Source of the DNA: Tumebacillus amylolyticus
Lineage (GTDB): Bacteria; Bacillota; Bacilli; Tumebacillales; Tumebacillaceae
Reading direction: 5' to 3'
Assembly: GCF_016722965.1 (NCBI RefSeq)
Contig: NZ_JAEQNB010000002.1
Span: forward strand, 310,001-374,000
DNA: 64,000 nucleotides
Positions 52,038-60,503 of the stretch are shown here, in pieces. Below the pieces are notes generated by a model that was not told the origin of the DNA, ran no database searches, and saw nothing but the letters and a program-made list of their open reading frames with translations. The translations under genes and the position numbers were made by a program. The stretch's first letter is position 1. Each line of letters starts with the position of its first letter.

Positions 52038-52946
52038 GCGGAGATAGTACCAAACGTTATACGTATACTCATGTCCGTTTCCGTCAACAGGATTCCCATA
52101 TTGATCCACAAGCCCCTTACCCTGATACGTGCCACCGCTGGTACTGGAAGAACTTTCGCCTTTTTGGTGAGGGAGGCTGCTCACAGAACTCTCATGTTCA
52201 AGATGCCCACTCGTATCTGCACTAGTCCCTGCGGGACCCACAGTTCCCGTTCCTGTGGAAGACTCTTCAGAACTTATTGTCCACGTTCCTGTAGAAAACT
52301 CTTCAGGACTTGTTGTCCCCGTTCCAACGGAAGACCCTATGGAACTTGAGGTTCCTGCACCAGCGGAAGACCCTGTGGAACTTGAGGTTCCTGCTTCAGC
52401 GGAAGACCCTGTGGAACTTGAGGTTCCTGCTTCAGCGGAAGACCCTGCTGAACTGATTGTTCCCGTTCCAGCGGTAGACCCAGTTGAACTAGAGGTTCCC
52501 GCTCCTGTAGCAGACCCTGCAGAACTTGTTGTTCCCGTTCCTGCAGAAGACCCTGTGGAACTTGAGGTTCCCTCTTTAACGGAAGACCCTGCCGCACTTG
52601 TGGTTCCTGCTCCTGGAGCAGACCCTGCGGAAGTCGAGCTTCCTGTGGTGGCTCCTCCGGTGGGGGTTGAGGTTCCCGATTTGGCGGTGGTGGATGTTGT
52701 TGTGGGGGGAGGTTCGTTGCCGGCTGTGACGCTTTCGAGGGGGAGATTTTCTTTTTTGAAGATGGGTTTGAGTTCTTTGGTGACTTTGGTTTCTAGTTTT
52801 TGTTCAGCTTCAGCCGGGGTGACGTATTCTTTGATATCTTCGGAGTGCGCTTTTATCGCGCCTGTGGTTCCGACTTGGAGAATCGAGGAGTTGGACATGG
52901 AGTTGATTCGGAGCGACCCGATGGAGATCGTCTGCGTGACGCGCAT
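52035..52946 (-). CDS. gerPB: GerPB-like spore germination protein with a long repeat tail
   Basis: 303 residues, about four times the usual GerPB length. Residues 1-45 (TISIGSLRINSMSNSSILQV, GTTGAIKAHSEDIKEY) match GerPB, a spore-coat protein that helps germinants cross the coat. After a Pro/Thr linker, about 150 residues are 12-residue repeats of the type GTSSSTGSSAEA, encoded by 36-bp tandem repeats, and a Tyr-rich C-terminus (DGNGHEYTYNVWYYLR) follows. ATG at 52946 after AAAGGAGGTG. Downstream of a GerPF-like gene in one mother-cell operon. Confidence 0.82.
   Translation of the reverse strand: MRVTQTISIGSLRINSMSNSSILQVGTTGAIKAHSEDIKEYVTPAEAEQKLETKVTKELKPIFKKENLPLESVTAGNEPPPTTTSTTAKSGTSTPTGGATTGSSTSAGSAPGAGTTSAAGSSVKEGTSSSTGSSAGTGTTSSAGSATGAGTSSSTGSTAGTGTISSAGSSAEAGTSSSTGSSAEAGTSSSTGSSAGAGTSSSIGSSVGTGTTSPEEFSTGTWTISSEESSTGTGTVGPAGTSADTSGHLEHESSVSSLPHQKGESSSSTSGGTYQGKGLVDQYGNPVDGNGHEYTYNVWYYLR
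52240..52650 (-). repeat. 36-bp tandem repeats inside gerPB
   Basis: About eleven to twelve imperfect 36-bp units; on the plus strand they read like GAAGACCCTGTGGAACTTGA then GGTTCCTGCTTCAGCG, with two central units nearly identical. In frame (12 codons), so copy-number change would lengthen or shorten the protein without breaking it. Confidence 0.88.
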
Positions 52947-52965
52947 CGCGACACCTCCTTTTTTC

Positions 52966-53187
52966 TTAGACTCCAGTCAAAATGTTATCGTCAATCAGAT
53001 CGTTGTCGTTCGTGTTCGTCGAACTGACGACGTTGTAGGTTTGCGGGAAATCACCCGTGTTGAACGAGCCGGAACCCGAGTAGGTTTTGGCAGTCGTCTT
53101 CGGCGCAATCACGCCGCAATCCCCGATGTGCAAAACTCCCCCCGACGAGATGTTTATGACTTTCAACGTTCCCAAAATAGCGGGCAC
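52966..53187 (-). CDS. gerPF: GerPF/GerPA family spore germination protein
   Basis: 73 residues. ILGTLKVINISSGGVLHIGD, IAPKTTAKTYSGSGSFNTGD and a C-terminal NTNDND acidic end match GerPF/GerPA, small coat proteins needed for germinant access. The start is GTG at 53187 with GGGAGAAGGGTGG upstream. A sigma-K-like promoter points at it. gerPB follows 19 nt downstream. Confidence 0.9.
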   Translation of the reverse strand: MPAILGTLKVINISSGGVLHIGDCGVIAPKTTAKTYSGSGSFNTGDFPQTYNVVSSTNTNDNDLIDDNILTGV

Positions 53188-53227
53188 GACGCCACCACCA
53201 CCCTTCTCCCGTCAACGTTCTTACTCG

Positions 53228-53256
53228 TATCTTATGCAGGACGGATACCCATGGGT
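53228..53256 (-). promoter_or_regulatory. Sigma-K-like promoter of gerPF-gerPB
   Basis: Minus strand ACC (53256-53254), 17 nt, CATAAGATA (53236-53228): fits the late mother-cell pattern AC ... CATAnnnTA. Confidence 0.6.
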
Positions 53257-53266
53257 GAGTACCTGC

Positions 53267-53294
53267 ACCTCTTTCCTTCCCCCGCCATAGCCTA
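53267..53294 (+). promoter_or_regulatory. Sigma-K-like promoter of the gerPE/gerPD-like genes
   Basis: ACC (53267-53269), 16 nt, CATAGCCTA (53286-53294). Divergent from the other sigma-K-like promoter in the same 140-bp gap. Confidence 0.6.
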
Positions 53295-53325
53295 TTTTAG
53301 ACAAACGCCCAGGAGGCGAACGCCC

Positions 53326-53625
53326 ATGTTCCCCCGCAACAAGTCTCGGCAACTCGTGATCGCCAATGCCAAAGTCCTTTTCGTCGCCAACAGTGCGGTT
53401 CTCCAAATCGGTGACGTCTACGGATGTGTCGACCCGTTCTCCTATGGGGAAGCGTATGGAGGCTATCGTGGGGCTCCAAGTTTCATCACCAAAGAAACAG
53501 CCGAGCCGATCAACACGAACCTGCACTTTGCGAACCAAACGGACGAAGATACCACCGACTCCAATTTCATTGGCGAAGGTCAAGAAACGATCATTCCCAA
53601 CATTCGAGGTGTAAAAGCGCGATGA
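53326..53625 (+). CDS. GerPE-like spore germination protein
   Basis: 99 residues: VIANAKVLFVANSAVLQIGD at the N-terminus and GEGQETIIPNIRGVKAR at the C-terminus resemble GerPE (a variable middle between a IGD motif and a final basic segment). ATG at 53326 after AGGAGGCG. Overlaps the next gene by ATGA. Assignment moderate; the gerP context is strong. Confidence 0.72.
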   Translation: MFPRNKSRQLVIANAKVLFVANSAVLQIGDVYGCVDPFSYGEAYGGYRGAPSFITKETAEPINTNLHFANQTDEDTTDSNFIGEGQETIIPNIRGVKAR

Positions 53626-53825
53626 AAGTGAGAATGTATGTCGAAAATACCGGCGACGTGAAGATCGGAGACGTCAAAATCAACTCGATTTCCTCATCGG
53701 CCATCGTCATCTTCGGCGATGCTGAATGCTTTACGCCGCACAACGTGTCGATCACCCGCGGTCTCGCCCAACAGGTCGTCGTGGGACAGACGGGTCCCGG
53801 CGGTCCCGTAGGAGCAACTCGCTAA
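53622..53825 (+). CDS. GerPD-like spore germination protein
   Basis: 67 residues: VENTGDVKIGDVKINSISSS then AIVIFGDAECFTPHN resembles GerPD (GNISSSSVFLIGD type core). Ends in a short collagen-like VGQTGPGGPVGATR. Translationally coupled to the GerPE-like gene. Confidence 0.72.
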   Translation: MKVRMYVENTGDVKIGDVKINSISSSAIVIFGDAECFTPHNVSITRGLAQQVVVGQTGPGGPVGATR

Positions 53826-53903
53826 AGCGACGCACACGAGTTTGTCCGCTGTCATATCCTACTAGAGAATCACATCACATTCTCTTAGGAAGGAGCGATT
53901 GCC

Positions 53904-54122
53904 ATGCCTTCCATTATCGGAGGCCCGCTCAAGATCGTCAGCAACTCCGGCGAGTTGGTGTTTGGCGACACAGGATTCATTGCCCCGAAATCGGCCAGCA
54001 AATCCTACGCCGGTTCCGGCGGCGGTCTCACGGGCGACTTCGGCGTCTCGATCACCGGCGTCAGCAGCACCAACACCGTCGACATCGACGGTATTGACAA
54101 CAACACGGTCGCCGGGGTTTAA
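53904..54122 (+). CDS. GerPF/GerPA family spore germination protein (second copy)
   Basis: 72 residues: MPSIIGGPLKIVSNSGELVF, FIAPKSASKSYAGSGGGLTG and STNTVDIDGIDNN; a paralogue of the protein at 52966-53187. ATG at 53904 after AGGAAGGAG. Last gene of the plus-strand gerP-like unit. No gerPC (the larger coiled-coil member) is present in the cluster. Confidence 0.88.
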   Translation: MPSIIGGPLKIVSNSGELVFGDTGFIAPKSASKSYAGSGGGLTGDFGVSITGVSSTNTVDIDGIDNNTVAGV

Positions 54123-54129
54123 CCACCCT

Positions 54130-54176
54130 TGTGTACAAAAAAAGACCTGCCCCCGGTGTGGGGGAGGTCTTTTTTC
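54130..54176. terminator. Terminator between the gerP-like unit and etfA
   Basis: AAAGACCTGCCCCC / GGGGGAGGTCTTT stem, A and T runs on both sides. Confidence 0.92.
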
Positions 54177-54202
54177 TATGACTTTTTTTCAATCACTCGC
54201 TG

Positions 54203-55183
54203 TTACGCGAGAGCTTTTTTCAGTTCTTCGGTGAGCAACGGAACGATGTCGAACAAGTCGCCGACGATGCCGTAATCTGCCACTTTGAAGATCGGAGCTT
54301 CCGGGTCTTTGTTGATCGCAACGATAACCTTGGAGTTGGACATCCCTGCCAAGTGTTGGATCGCGCCGGAGATGCCGCATGCGATGTAGAGGTCCGGGGT
54401 TACAACTTTGCCGGTTTGCCCGATTTGCAGCGCGTAGTCGCAGTATTCTGCGTCGCAAGCACCACGGGAAGCACCGACAGCTGCACCCAGCAGGTCTGCC
54501 AGTTCTTGCAGCGGTTTGAAACCGTCTGCCGATTTCACGCCGCGGCCGCCGGAGACGATGATCTTCGCTTCGGACAGGTCAACGCCGCCGGTAGACTTTT
54601 TCACAACTTCTTTGATGAAGGTGCGCAGGGAGTCAGCCGGGAGATCGACGGAGAGGGTGACGACTTCAGCGGTAATGCCCGCTTCCGGCTCGGATTTCTC
54701 CAAGTTGTTCGGACGGACAGTTGCGAAGACGAGGTCGCCTGCAACGACGTTCTTGGTGAACGCTTTGCCCGCGTAGATCGGACGGGTGAAGGTCAAGTTG
54801 CCGCCTTCAAGTTCCACGCCGATGATGTCGGAAACAGCGCCGGCGCCAAAGCGTGCCGCCAATTTCGGAGCCAAGTCGCGGCCGATTGCGGAGTGCGCGA
54901 GGAACACGACGTTTGCTTTCGATTCGTTGATGACGGATTCCAGAGCTTTTGCATAGGCATCCGGTACGTAGTTTTCAAGTGCTGCGTTTTCGACGACGAA
55001 GACTTTCTCCGCACCATATTGTGCGAGTGCGTCTGCGTGTGCCGCTGCACCGTTGCCAGCGAGGACCGCTGCATATACAGAGCCGCCGTCTGCAATTTTC
55101 TTTGCTGCGGACAGGGCTTCAAAAGTTACATTGCGCAGACCGCCGTTGCGGAGGTCAGCCAGTACGAGAACGTTTCTGCTCAT
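54203..55183 (-). CDS. etfA: Electron transfer flavoprotein subunit alpha
   Basis: 326 residues; holds most of the FAD site ([39 protein letters not shown], and the C-terminal [18 protein letters not shown]). With EtfB it carries electrons from acyl-CoA dehydrogenases to the respiratory chain. ATG at 55183 after AGAGAGGAG. Last gene of fadR-etfB-etfA. Confidence 0.97.
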   Translation of the reverse strand: MSRNVLVLADLRNGGLRNVTFEALSAAKKIADGGSVYAAVLAGNGAAAHADALAQYGAEKVFVVENAALENYVPDAYAKALESVINESKANVVFLAHSAIGRDLAPKLAARFGAGAVSDIIGVELEGGNLTFTRPIYAGKAFTKNVVAGDLVFATVRPNNLEKSEPEAGITAEVVTLSVDLPADSLRTFIKEVVKKSTGGVDLSEAKIIVSGGRGVKSADGFKPLQELADLLGAAVGASRGACDAEYCDYALQIGQTGKVVTPDLYIACGISGAIQHLAGMSNSKVIVAINKDPEAPIFKVADYGIVGDLFDIVPLLTEELKKALA

Positions 55184-55222
55184 GAGTTCTGCTCCTCTCT
55201 GTGTGTCAGGATACCGATCCGA

Positions 55223-55987
55223 TTACAGGACTTTGGCTTCGTTTTTCAGCAGGTTGACGAGTTCCGTCACGCGCTGTGCGTTGTCGCCTTCGATGATGCG
55301 ACCCGCTGCTTTTGCCGCCGGCAGAAAGGTTTCCTGCACAGAGGATTTGGAAGAGATCGCTGCGTCTACGCCGAGGTCGCCTGCAGACGGGGTGTCGAGC
55401 GGTTTTTTGTTCGCTTTGCGAATCCCGATGAGAGACGGGTAACGCGGATCGTTCAGACCTTGTTGGCAGGTGACGAGCAGCGGCAGTTTCGCGCCGACGA
55501 CTTCGAGGTCGCCCTCTGCGTCGCGATGTGCCACGACGTCGGTGCCGTTGATCTCCAATTTGGTGATCGTGGAAACGTGCGCGATGTTCAGCAGTTCCGC
55601 CAGACGGACAGCCGTTTGACCGGAGCCGGAGTCAACCGCTTGGTTGCCGGTGAGGATGATATCGAATTCCTTGCCGTTGAAGTACGAAGCGAGGACGTTG
55701 GAAACTTTGTACTCATCGCCGAACAGCGCTTCGTCGGTGATGTGAACCGCTTCGTCAGCGCCCATTGCCAGTGCGGTGCGCAGAGCTTCCTGTGCGCGCT
55801 CCGGGCCGACGGTGACGACGGTGACTTGGCCGCCGAGTTCGTCGCGCAGTTTGATCGCTTCTTCCACCGCGTATTCGTCATACGGGTTCAGGACAAAACG
55901 AACGCCGTCTTCCTTGACGGAACCGTTTTCAACGACGATCTTCTCTTCGGTATCAAACGTTTGTTTGAGAGCTACGAAAATATTCAT
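55223..55987 (-). CDS. etfB: Electron transfer flavoprotein subunit beta
   Basis: 254 residues; binds AMP. Typical opening MNIFVALKQTFDTEEKIVVE, NPYDEYAVEEAIKLRDELGG and GNQAVDSGSGQTAVRLAELL. ATG at 55987 after AAAGGAG. 30 nt after the fadR-like gene and 39 nt before etfA. Confidence 0.97.
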   Translation of the reverse strand: MNIFVALKQTFDTEEKIVVENGSVKEDGVRFVLNPYDEYAVEEAIKLRDELGGQVTVVTVGPERAQEALRTALAMGADEAVHITDEALFGDEYKVSNVLASYFNGKEFDIILTGNQAVDSGSGQTAVRLAELLNIAHVSTITKLEINGTDVVAHRDAEGDLEVVGAKLPLLVTCQQGLNDPRYPSLIGIRKANKKPLDTPSAGDLGVDAAISSKSSVQETFLPAAKAAGRIIEGDNAQRVTELVNLLKNEAKVL

Positions 55988-56017
55988 GGTGGGAAACTCC
56001 TTTCAGAGTGGGGTTCG

Positions 56018-56632
56018 TTACTTGTGCGAATGAATCTGACCGGCGAGGCCGCCGATCATCAGCTCGCATACCTGCGGAATCAAGGACAGGAGATCGTATT
56101 TCGCACCTGTCAAAATCCAGGCGGTAATCGTCTCATCCATTGTACCAAAGATCATGCGCCGTGTGATGCGTGCATCGAGTCTTTCTGTGAAAACTCCGGC
56201 TTCAATCCCCTTGGCGATCACCTCGTCGATGATCGTGTAATAGGGTTTGATGATGTCGCCGATCTGCTTGCGCATCTCGGCATTCGACTGGCGCAGATGC
56301 ACCTGCGTGAACATCGCGAGGTCCGGATTGGTCCCGAGCGTCTCAAAGTAGACGGTGACCAATCGCTTCAAACACGCAACCGGGTCCTCCAACCCCTGCA
56401 ACTCCTCACCGAGACGGTCGACGATGGTGCCGATGGTCTCGCGGAGAATCGAGATGAGGATGTCTTCCTTATTCTTAAAGTAGAGATAGACAGTTCCGTC
56501 AGCGACCCCGGCTTCCCGCGCGATCTTGGAGATCGGGGCGTTGTGGTAACCGGCTTGACCGATCACCTTGACGGCGGCGTTCAAGATCGCTTCGTACTTT
56601 TCATTATTTTTTTTCTGTGCGATCGTTCTCAC
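56018..56632 (-). CDS. fadR: TetR family regulator, FadR-like
   Basis: About 204 residues: TetR helix-turn-helix (ILNAAVKVIGQAGYHNAPIS, KIAREAGVADGTVYLYFKNK, EDILISI) and a ligand domain. Order regulator-etfB-etfA matches the fadR-fadB-etfB-etfA operon of B. subtilis, whose FadR is released from DNA by long-chain acyl-CoA; fadB is absent here. The start is uncertain: GTG 56632 is used because ATG 56656 lies within the operator and only about 8 nt from the expected transcript start; neither has a good ribosome site. Confidence 0.85.
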   Translation of the reverse strand: MRTIAQKKNNEKYEAILNAAVKVIGQAGYHNAPISKIAREAGVADGTVYLYFKNKEDILISILRETIGTIVDRLGEELQGLEDPVACLKRLVTVYFETLGTNPDLAMFTQVHLRQSNAEMRKQIGDIIKPYYTIIDEVIAKGIEAGVFTERLDARITRRMIFGTMDETITAWILTGAKYDLLSLIPQVCELMIGGLAGQIHSHK

Positions 56633-56637
56633 CTCAA

Positions 56638-56655
56638 TGAATGAGTGTCCATTCA
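56638..56655. promoter_or_regulatory. FadR operator
   Basis: TGAATGagtgtcCATTCA, an 18-bp inverted repeat matching the Bacillus FadR box form TGAATG-N6-CATTCA, just downstream of the fadR promoter. Implies autoregulation of fadR-etfB-etfA. Confidence 0.75.
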
Positions 56656-56667
56656 TTACATGTTTCT

Positions 56668-56696
56668 ATTTTAGAACAGTCAGTCTAAATCGTCAA
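56668..56696 (-). promoter_or_regulatory. Sigma-A promoter of fadR-etfB-etfA
   Basis: Minus strand TTGACG (56696-56691), 17 nt, TAAAAT (56673-56668); the operator begins about 12 nt downstream. Confidence 0.75.
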
Positions 56697-56715
56697 CCGT
56701 ACGTTTGGTTTGTTC

Positions 56716-56758
56716 GGAGAAAAAAAGAACTCCCGCCAACATTGTGGCTGAAGTTCTT
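56716..56758 (-). terminator. Terminator of the LLM oxidoreductase gene
   Basis: AAGAACT...GCC / GGC...AGTTCTT stem followed by TTTTTTT on the minus strand. Confidence 0.75.
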
Positions 56759-56764
56759 TCTCCA

Positions 56765-57778
56765 TCAGGAACGACCGATGAACTCCGACACGATCTCGTA
56801 CGAGCGCAACCGAGCGTTGTGGTCAAAAATCTGCCCGTTGACGATCATTTCGTCCGCTTGGGTGTCGTCGAGGAACTTTTGCAGTTTTTGTTCGACGACT
56901 TGCTTGCTGCCGACGATGGAGGAGCCGATGCGTTGTTGCAGGGCGACTTTTTCATATTCGGTCGCGATGAGGTCGATGCTCTCAATCGGAGGCTGCAATT
57001 GGCCCGGACGGCCGCGCAGGAGGTAGAGGAACTGCTGTTGCATCGAAGTTGCCAAGAATTGCGCTTCCTCAGCGGTGTCAGCGGCACAGACGTTGACGCC
57101 GACCATCGCGTACGGTTTGTCCAACACGTCGGACGGTCGGAAATTCTTGCGGTAGATTTCCAACGCTGACAGCGTGAACTCCGGCGAGAAGTGGCTGGCG
57201 AATGCGTACGGCAAGCCAAGCAGTGCCGCAAGCATCGCTCCGAAGTCGCTGGACCCCAGCAGGTAGATCGGGATGTCCAAGCCTTCGCCCGGAACGGCCC
57301 GCACCGGCATTCTCTCCGGATCGACCGGCGGTTTCAAGAACGAGCGCAATTCTTCGACCAGCTCCGGGAAGTCGTCGCCGTTGCTTTTCAAACCGCGGCG
57401 CAACGCACGAGCCGCCGCTTGGTCGGAACCCGGTGCGCGACCCAATCCGAGGTCGATACGTCCGGGGTACAGCGATTCCAGCGTCCCGAACTGCTCCGCG
57501 ATTTGCAGCGGTGCATGGTTTGGCAACATGATGCCGCCCGAACCGACACGAATCGTCGACGTGCCGCCCGCAATATATCCGATCACGACGGAGGTCGCCG
57601 AAGACGCGATTCCGGTCATGTTGTGGTGTTCAGCCAACCAGAACCGATGGTAGCCCCACTTCTCTGCGTGTTGAGCCAAATCCAAGCTGTTTCGCAGCGA
57701 GTCGGCGGGTGTCCCCCCTTTGATCACCGGGGAAAGATCCAGAACGGACAGTTTGATATCTTGAAGTTTTTTTCCCAT
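56765..57778 (-). CDS. LLM class flavin-dependent oxidoreductase
   Basis: 337-residue bacterial luciferase-like TIM barrel: [40 protein letters not shown] and [20 protein letters not shown] are the signature of the single-component-like YceB/YhbW group. Needs reduced FMN from a partner; substrate unknown. ATG at 57778 with GGAGGGTG about 11 nt upstream. A TATAAT lies at about 57814-57819 just after the 6S RNA terminator. Confidence 0.92.
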   Translation of the reverse strand: MGKKLQDIKLSVLDLSPVIKGGTPADSLRNSLDLAQHAEKWGYHRFWLAEHHNMTGIASSATSVVIGYIAGGTSTIRVGSGGIMLPNHAPLQIAEQFGTLESLYPGRIDLGLGRAPGSDQAAARALRRGLKSNGDDFPELVEELRSFLKPPVDPERMPVRAVPGEGLDIPIYLLGSSDFGAMLAALLGLPYAFASHFSPEFTLSALEIYRKNFRPSDVLDKPYAMVGVNVCAADTAEEAQFLATSMQQQFLYLLRGRPGQLQPPIESIDLIATEYEKVALQQRIGSSIVGSKQVVEQKLQKFLDDTQADEMIVNGQIFDHNARLRSYEIVSEFIGRS

Positions 57779-57821
57779 GACAGAATTCACCCTCCTTGGT
57801 AGATACTCTGCCCTGATTATA

Positions 57822-57857
57822 AAAAATGACGGCTTGCAGATTCTGCAAGCCGTCATA
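57822..57857 (-). terminator. Terminator of the 6S RNA transcript
   Basis: TGACGGCTTGCAG / CTGCAAGCCGTCA, a perfect 13-bp stem with 3-nt loop, then TTTTTT on the minus strand. Confidence 0.93.
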
Positions 57858-57880
57858 CGGTTCTCGTCTTTCAAATATGT

Positions 57881-58066
57881 ATCCCGCCTGTGCCGTCGAG
57901 CTCTGTGTTTCAGAACCTGCTATCAGCAGGTGGGTGACCCGTCGCGGTTTCTGACTTCCCATACGTCCTCGAAAGGAGGTGGGCGTGTCATTCACTCGCG
58001 AGTTCTGTCTCCCTGGAAACACTCAAGGTTCAAAACACGAAGAACCCAGACGAACACCGCAGGAAT
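57881..58066 (-). ncRNA. ssrS: 6S RNA
   Basis: About 186 nt in the only gene-free stretch over 300 bases (57779-58280). The closing stem pairs 5' TCCTGCGGTGTTCGTC with 3' GACGGCACAGGCGGGA. Between them lie the conserved blocks AAACCGCGACGGGTCACC, ACCTGCTGATAGCAGGT hairpin and TTCTGAAAC, aligning with E. coli 6S RNA (AAACTGCGACGACACATTCA ... GGTTACAGCCTGCGGCGGCA). 6S RNA mimics an open promoter and binds the housekeeping RNA polymerase in stationary phase. A strong terminator follows at 57822-57857. The rest of the gap (58067-58280) shows no gene; it must hold the promoter, which I could not fix. Confidence 0.85.
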
Positions 58067-58280
58067 CAACGTTAGATTCACTGGTGTGTATGTTGCTTAG
58101 TATGATCAAGCGTTCGTTGTTGTATACGTTGGTGCGTGGTTGATGTCCTTATCATACTGCTTCGAAAGCTTCCCCTCAACTTAACGGTTTCAACAAGCGA
58201 CCCCGTAAACACGAGCAAAGCGGTTCTGCGGGGTCATTTCTTCACGTATCTCAAAAGTTATGTTTTCCGGTCTGACTTGC

Positions 58281-58982
58281 CTATTCCGCCGGGATGTGTT
58301 GAGTTGACAGGAGCTTGAGGAAGTTCGGCGGGATGAATTCAATCGAATTCAAATAGCTGCACACATACAGCATGAGGAACGACAACGTGTCTTCCCCACG
58401 CTCCAACGCTGTCATCCGAGAGCTCTCCAGCGGGAAGTACCGCGCTTCTTGCGTCATCGGGTCGTCGTAGAGCACCAGACCTTGTCCCAAGACAAATACG
58501 GCGCTGACCCGTTCGGTCAACGGCACATCGCGTTGTTGCTCCACGAGCAGGTCTCGGATCTCCGTCAGCGACAATTCACTGGCGGCACAGACGATCAGAC
58601 CCATCGTAACCGGACACTCGGTCGGCAACGCACGAACTTGTTGGAGATGTTGTGCCTCGTCGATCAGGATGTTCTCCGTCAGGCATTCCACCGTTTGAAT
58701 CACCGCCCCGGTCGTCTCGACGGGAATCAACGGCACGACGCCGCTGCGCATCTTCGGCGTATGCAGGCGGTTGAAGAGAATCAAATCGCTGCTGCGTTCC
58801 ATGTGCGAACCGTCCACGGCATAGACATAGCCGCTGGTGACGGCATACCGACGCTGGATCGTCTGCTCAAAATAATGCGTCAAGAGTTGTCCCAGAGTGC
58901 CTTGTCCGGACAACAGGCGTCGTTCCTCCCGGTGTACTCCTTTAAAAAAAGCCTCCCAAACCACAACTCCACTTCCCCTCAT
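58281..58982 (-). CDS. DUF6602-like protein
   Basis: 233 residues. HREERRLLSGQGTLGQLLTH, YAVTSGYVYAVDGSHMERSS, DLILFNRLHTPK and PVETTGAVIQTVECLTENIL resemble DUF6602, a domain with a nuclease-like (PD-(D/E)xK) motif order. Where relatives have I-E-V-K, this protein reads I-Q-T-V-E-C, so catalytic residues may be lost (inference). No membrane segment. ATG at 58982 after AAGGGTGAG. Between 6S RNA and the suf operon, monocistronic. Confidence 0.65.
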   Translation of the reverse strand: MRGSGVVVWEAFFKGVHREERRLLSGQGTLGQLLTHYFEQTIQRRYAVTSGYVYAVDGSHMERSSDLILFNRLHTPKMRSGVVPLIPVETTGAVIQTVECLTENILIDEAQHLQQVRALPTECPVTMGLIVCAASELSLTEIRDLLVEQQRDVPLTERVSAVFVLGQGLVLYDDPMTQEARYFPLESSRMTALERGEDTLSFLMLYVCSYLNSIEFIPPNFLKLLSTQHIPAE

Positions 58983-59040
58983 CTACTTCTCACCCTTTAG
59001 TATGGCAGACCGAGACAGGGTTCGACAAGGGAATCACGTA

Positions 59041-59083
59041 AAAAAAGGCCCTTTCCGCGTCTCAGCGGTCAGGGCCCCTTTTT
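59041..59083 (-). terminator. Terminator of the suf operon
   Basis: AAGGCCCT / AGGGCCCC-type stem enclosing an inner CCGC/GCGG, with T runs; just after sufB. Confidence 0.8.
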
Positions 59084-60503
59084 ACCCGATTGAGCCTTTC
59101 ATTTCGAACTTGATCAGGCGGTTCATTTCGACGGCGTACTCCATGGGGAGTTCCTTGGTGAACGGTTCGATGAAGCCCATGACGATCATCGTGGTGGCTT
59201 CTTCCTCCGTCAAGCCTCTGCTTCGGAGGTAGAACATCTGCTCTTCCGACACTTTGGAGACGCTGGCTTCGTGTTCGAGCGTCACACCCTCCGACCGCAC
59301 GTGGTTCACGGGAATCGTGTCGGACGTCGAAGTTTCGTCAAAAATCAGCGTGTCACACTTGATGTTCGCTTTCGACCCCGTCGCTTTCGGCCCGAATTCG
59401 CAGAGCCCGCGGTATGTCGTCTTGCCTCCCTGTTTGGAGATCGACTTGGAAACGACCGTCGACGTGCAATCCGGTGCCAAATGAACGACTTTGGCACCGG
59501 CGTCTTGGTGCTGACCCCGACCCGCGACCGCGATCGAGAGAATCGTGCCTTTCGCGCGCGGACCCAGCATGTAGACGGCAGGGTACTTCATCGTCAGCTT
59601 GGAGCCGATGTTGCCGTCCACCCACTCCATCGTGGCGTCTTCGTAAGCAACCGCCCGCTTCGTGACGAGGTTGTAGATGTTCGGTGCCCAGTTCTGAATC
59701 GTCGTGTACCGACAGCGTGCCCGGTCGCGAACGATAATCTCGACAACGGCCGAATGCAGGGAGTCGGTGGAGTAGATCGGAGCTGTGCAGCCCTCTACAT
59801 AATGTACGAAACTGTCATCTTCGGCGATGATCAGCGTCCGTTCGAACTGGCCCATGTTCTCCGAGTTGATGCGAAAGTACGCTTGCAGCGGAACTTCACA
59901 GCGGACTCCCTTGGGCACGTAGACGAACGAGCCGCCCGACCAGACGGCGGAGTTGAGAGCTGCGAATTTGTTGTCGTGCGGCGGGATGACGGTGCCGAGG
60001 AATTTTTTGAAAATCTCAGGATGGTCGCGGAGTGCCGAGTCGGTGTCGGTGAAGATCACGCCCTTGTCGGCGAGGTCTTGTTGCATGGAGTGGTAGACGA
60101 CTTCGGACTCGTATTGCGCGGAGACGCCGGCGAGGAAACTGCGCTCCGCTTCGGGGATGCCGAGTTTTTCGAACGTGTCTTTGATCTCCTCAGGCACCTC
60201 TTCCCACGTCTTGCCTTGGCGGTCGGTGGGCTTGACATAATAAGTGATATCGTCAAACTTCAAGCCGGAGAGATCGCCGCCCCAGGTCGGCATCTCTTTT
60301 TCAAAAAAGATCTCGAGTGCCTTCAAACGGAAGTCGGTCATCCAGCCGGGTTCGTTTTTCAGGGAGGAGATCTCTTCGACCGTTTTGCGGGTGAGGCCTT
60401 TTTGGAACTTGACGACGGAGATGTCTTGGTCGCGAAATCCAAAGCGGTAGTCGGTGGAGAGAGTCGGGAGTTCCTTGGGTGGTTTTTTTTCAGGATCGCT
60501 CAT
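59082..60503 (-). CDS. sufB: Fe-S cluster assembly protein SufB
   Basis: 473 residues, beta-helix scaffold of the SufBC2D complex on which clusters are built. [40 protein letters not shown] (with the conserved Cys) and [20 protein letters not shown] are typical. Last gene of the operon; ATGA overlap with sufU. Confidence 0.98.
   Translation of the reverse strand: MSDPEKKPPKELPTLSTDYRFGFRDQDISVVKFQKGLTRKTVEEISSLKNEPGWMTDFRLKALEIFFEKEMPTWGGDLSGLKFDDITYYVKPTDRQGKTWEEVPEEIKDTFEKLGIPEAERSFLAGVSAQYESEVVYHSMQQDLADKGVIFTDTDSALRDHPEIFKKFLGTVIPPHDNKFAALNSAVWSGGSFVYVPKGVRCEVPLQAYFRINSENMGQFERTLIIAEDDSFVHYVEGCTAPIYSTDSLHSAVVEIIVRDRARCRYTTIQNWAPNIYNLVTKRAVAYEDATMEWVDGNIGSKLTMKYPAVYMLGPRAKGTILSIAVAGRGQHQDAGAKVVHLAPDCTSTVVSKSISKQGGKTTYRGLCEFGPKATGSKANIKCDTLIFDETSTSDTIPVNHVRSEGVTLEHEASVSKVSEEQMFYLRSRGLTEEEATTMIVMGFIEPFTKELPMEYAVEMNRLIKFEMKGSIG

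Noticed and set aside
52240-52650. CRISPR array
   Set aside because: The 36-bp period suggests it, but units are contiguous without unique spacers and form an in-frame protein repeat; no cas genes are near.
52255-53625. A 456-codon plus-strand frame running antisense through the gerPB repeats into the GerPE-like gene
   Set aside because: It exists because the 36-bp repeats are open on both strands. The GerPE-like gene has its own ribosome site at 53311 and promoter; the antisense part reads as a low-complexity Pro/Glu/Val repeat with no start signals.
54353-56644. A 763-codon plus-strand frame opposite etfA, etfB and fadR
   Set aside because: Antisense shadow of G+C-rich coding sequence; its translation has no recognisable domain and no ribosome site, while the minus strand encodes well-known proteins.
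57800-58022. Short protein genes on either strand in the 57.8-58.3 kb gap
   Set aside because: The conserved secondary structure and sequence blocks of 6S RNA explain the region; the frames have no ribosome sites or conserved features. The GAAAGGAGGTG on the plus strand is part of the RNA gene's complement.
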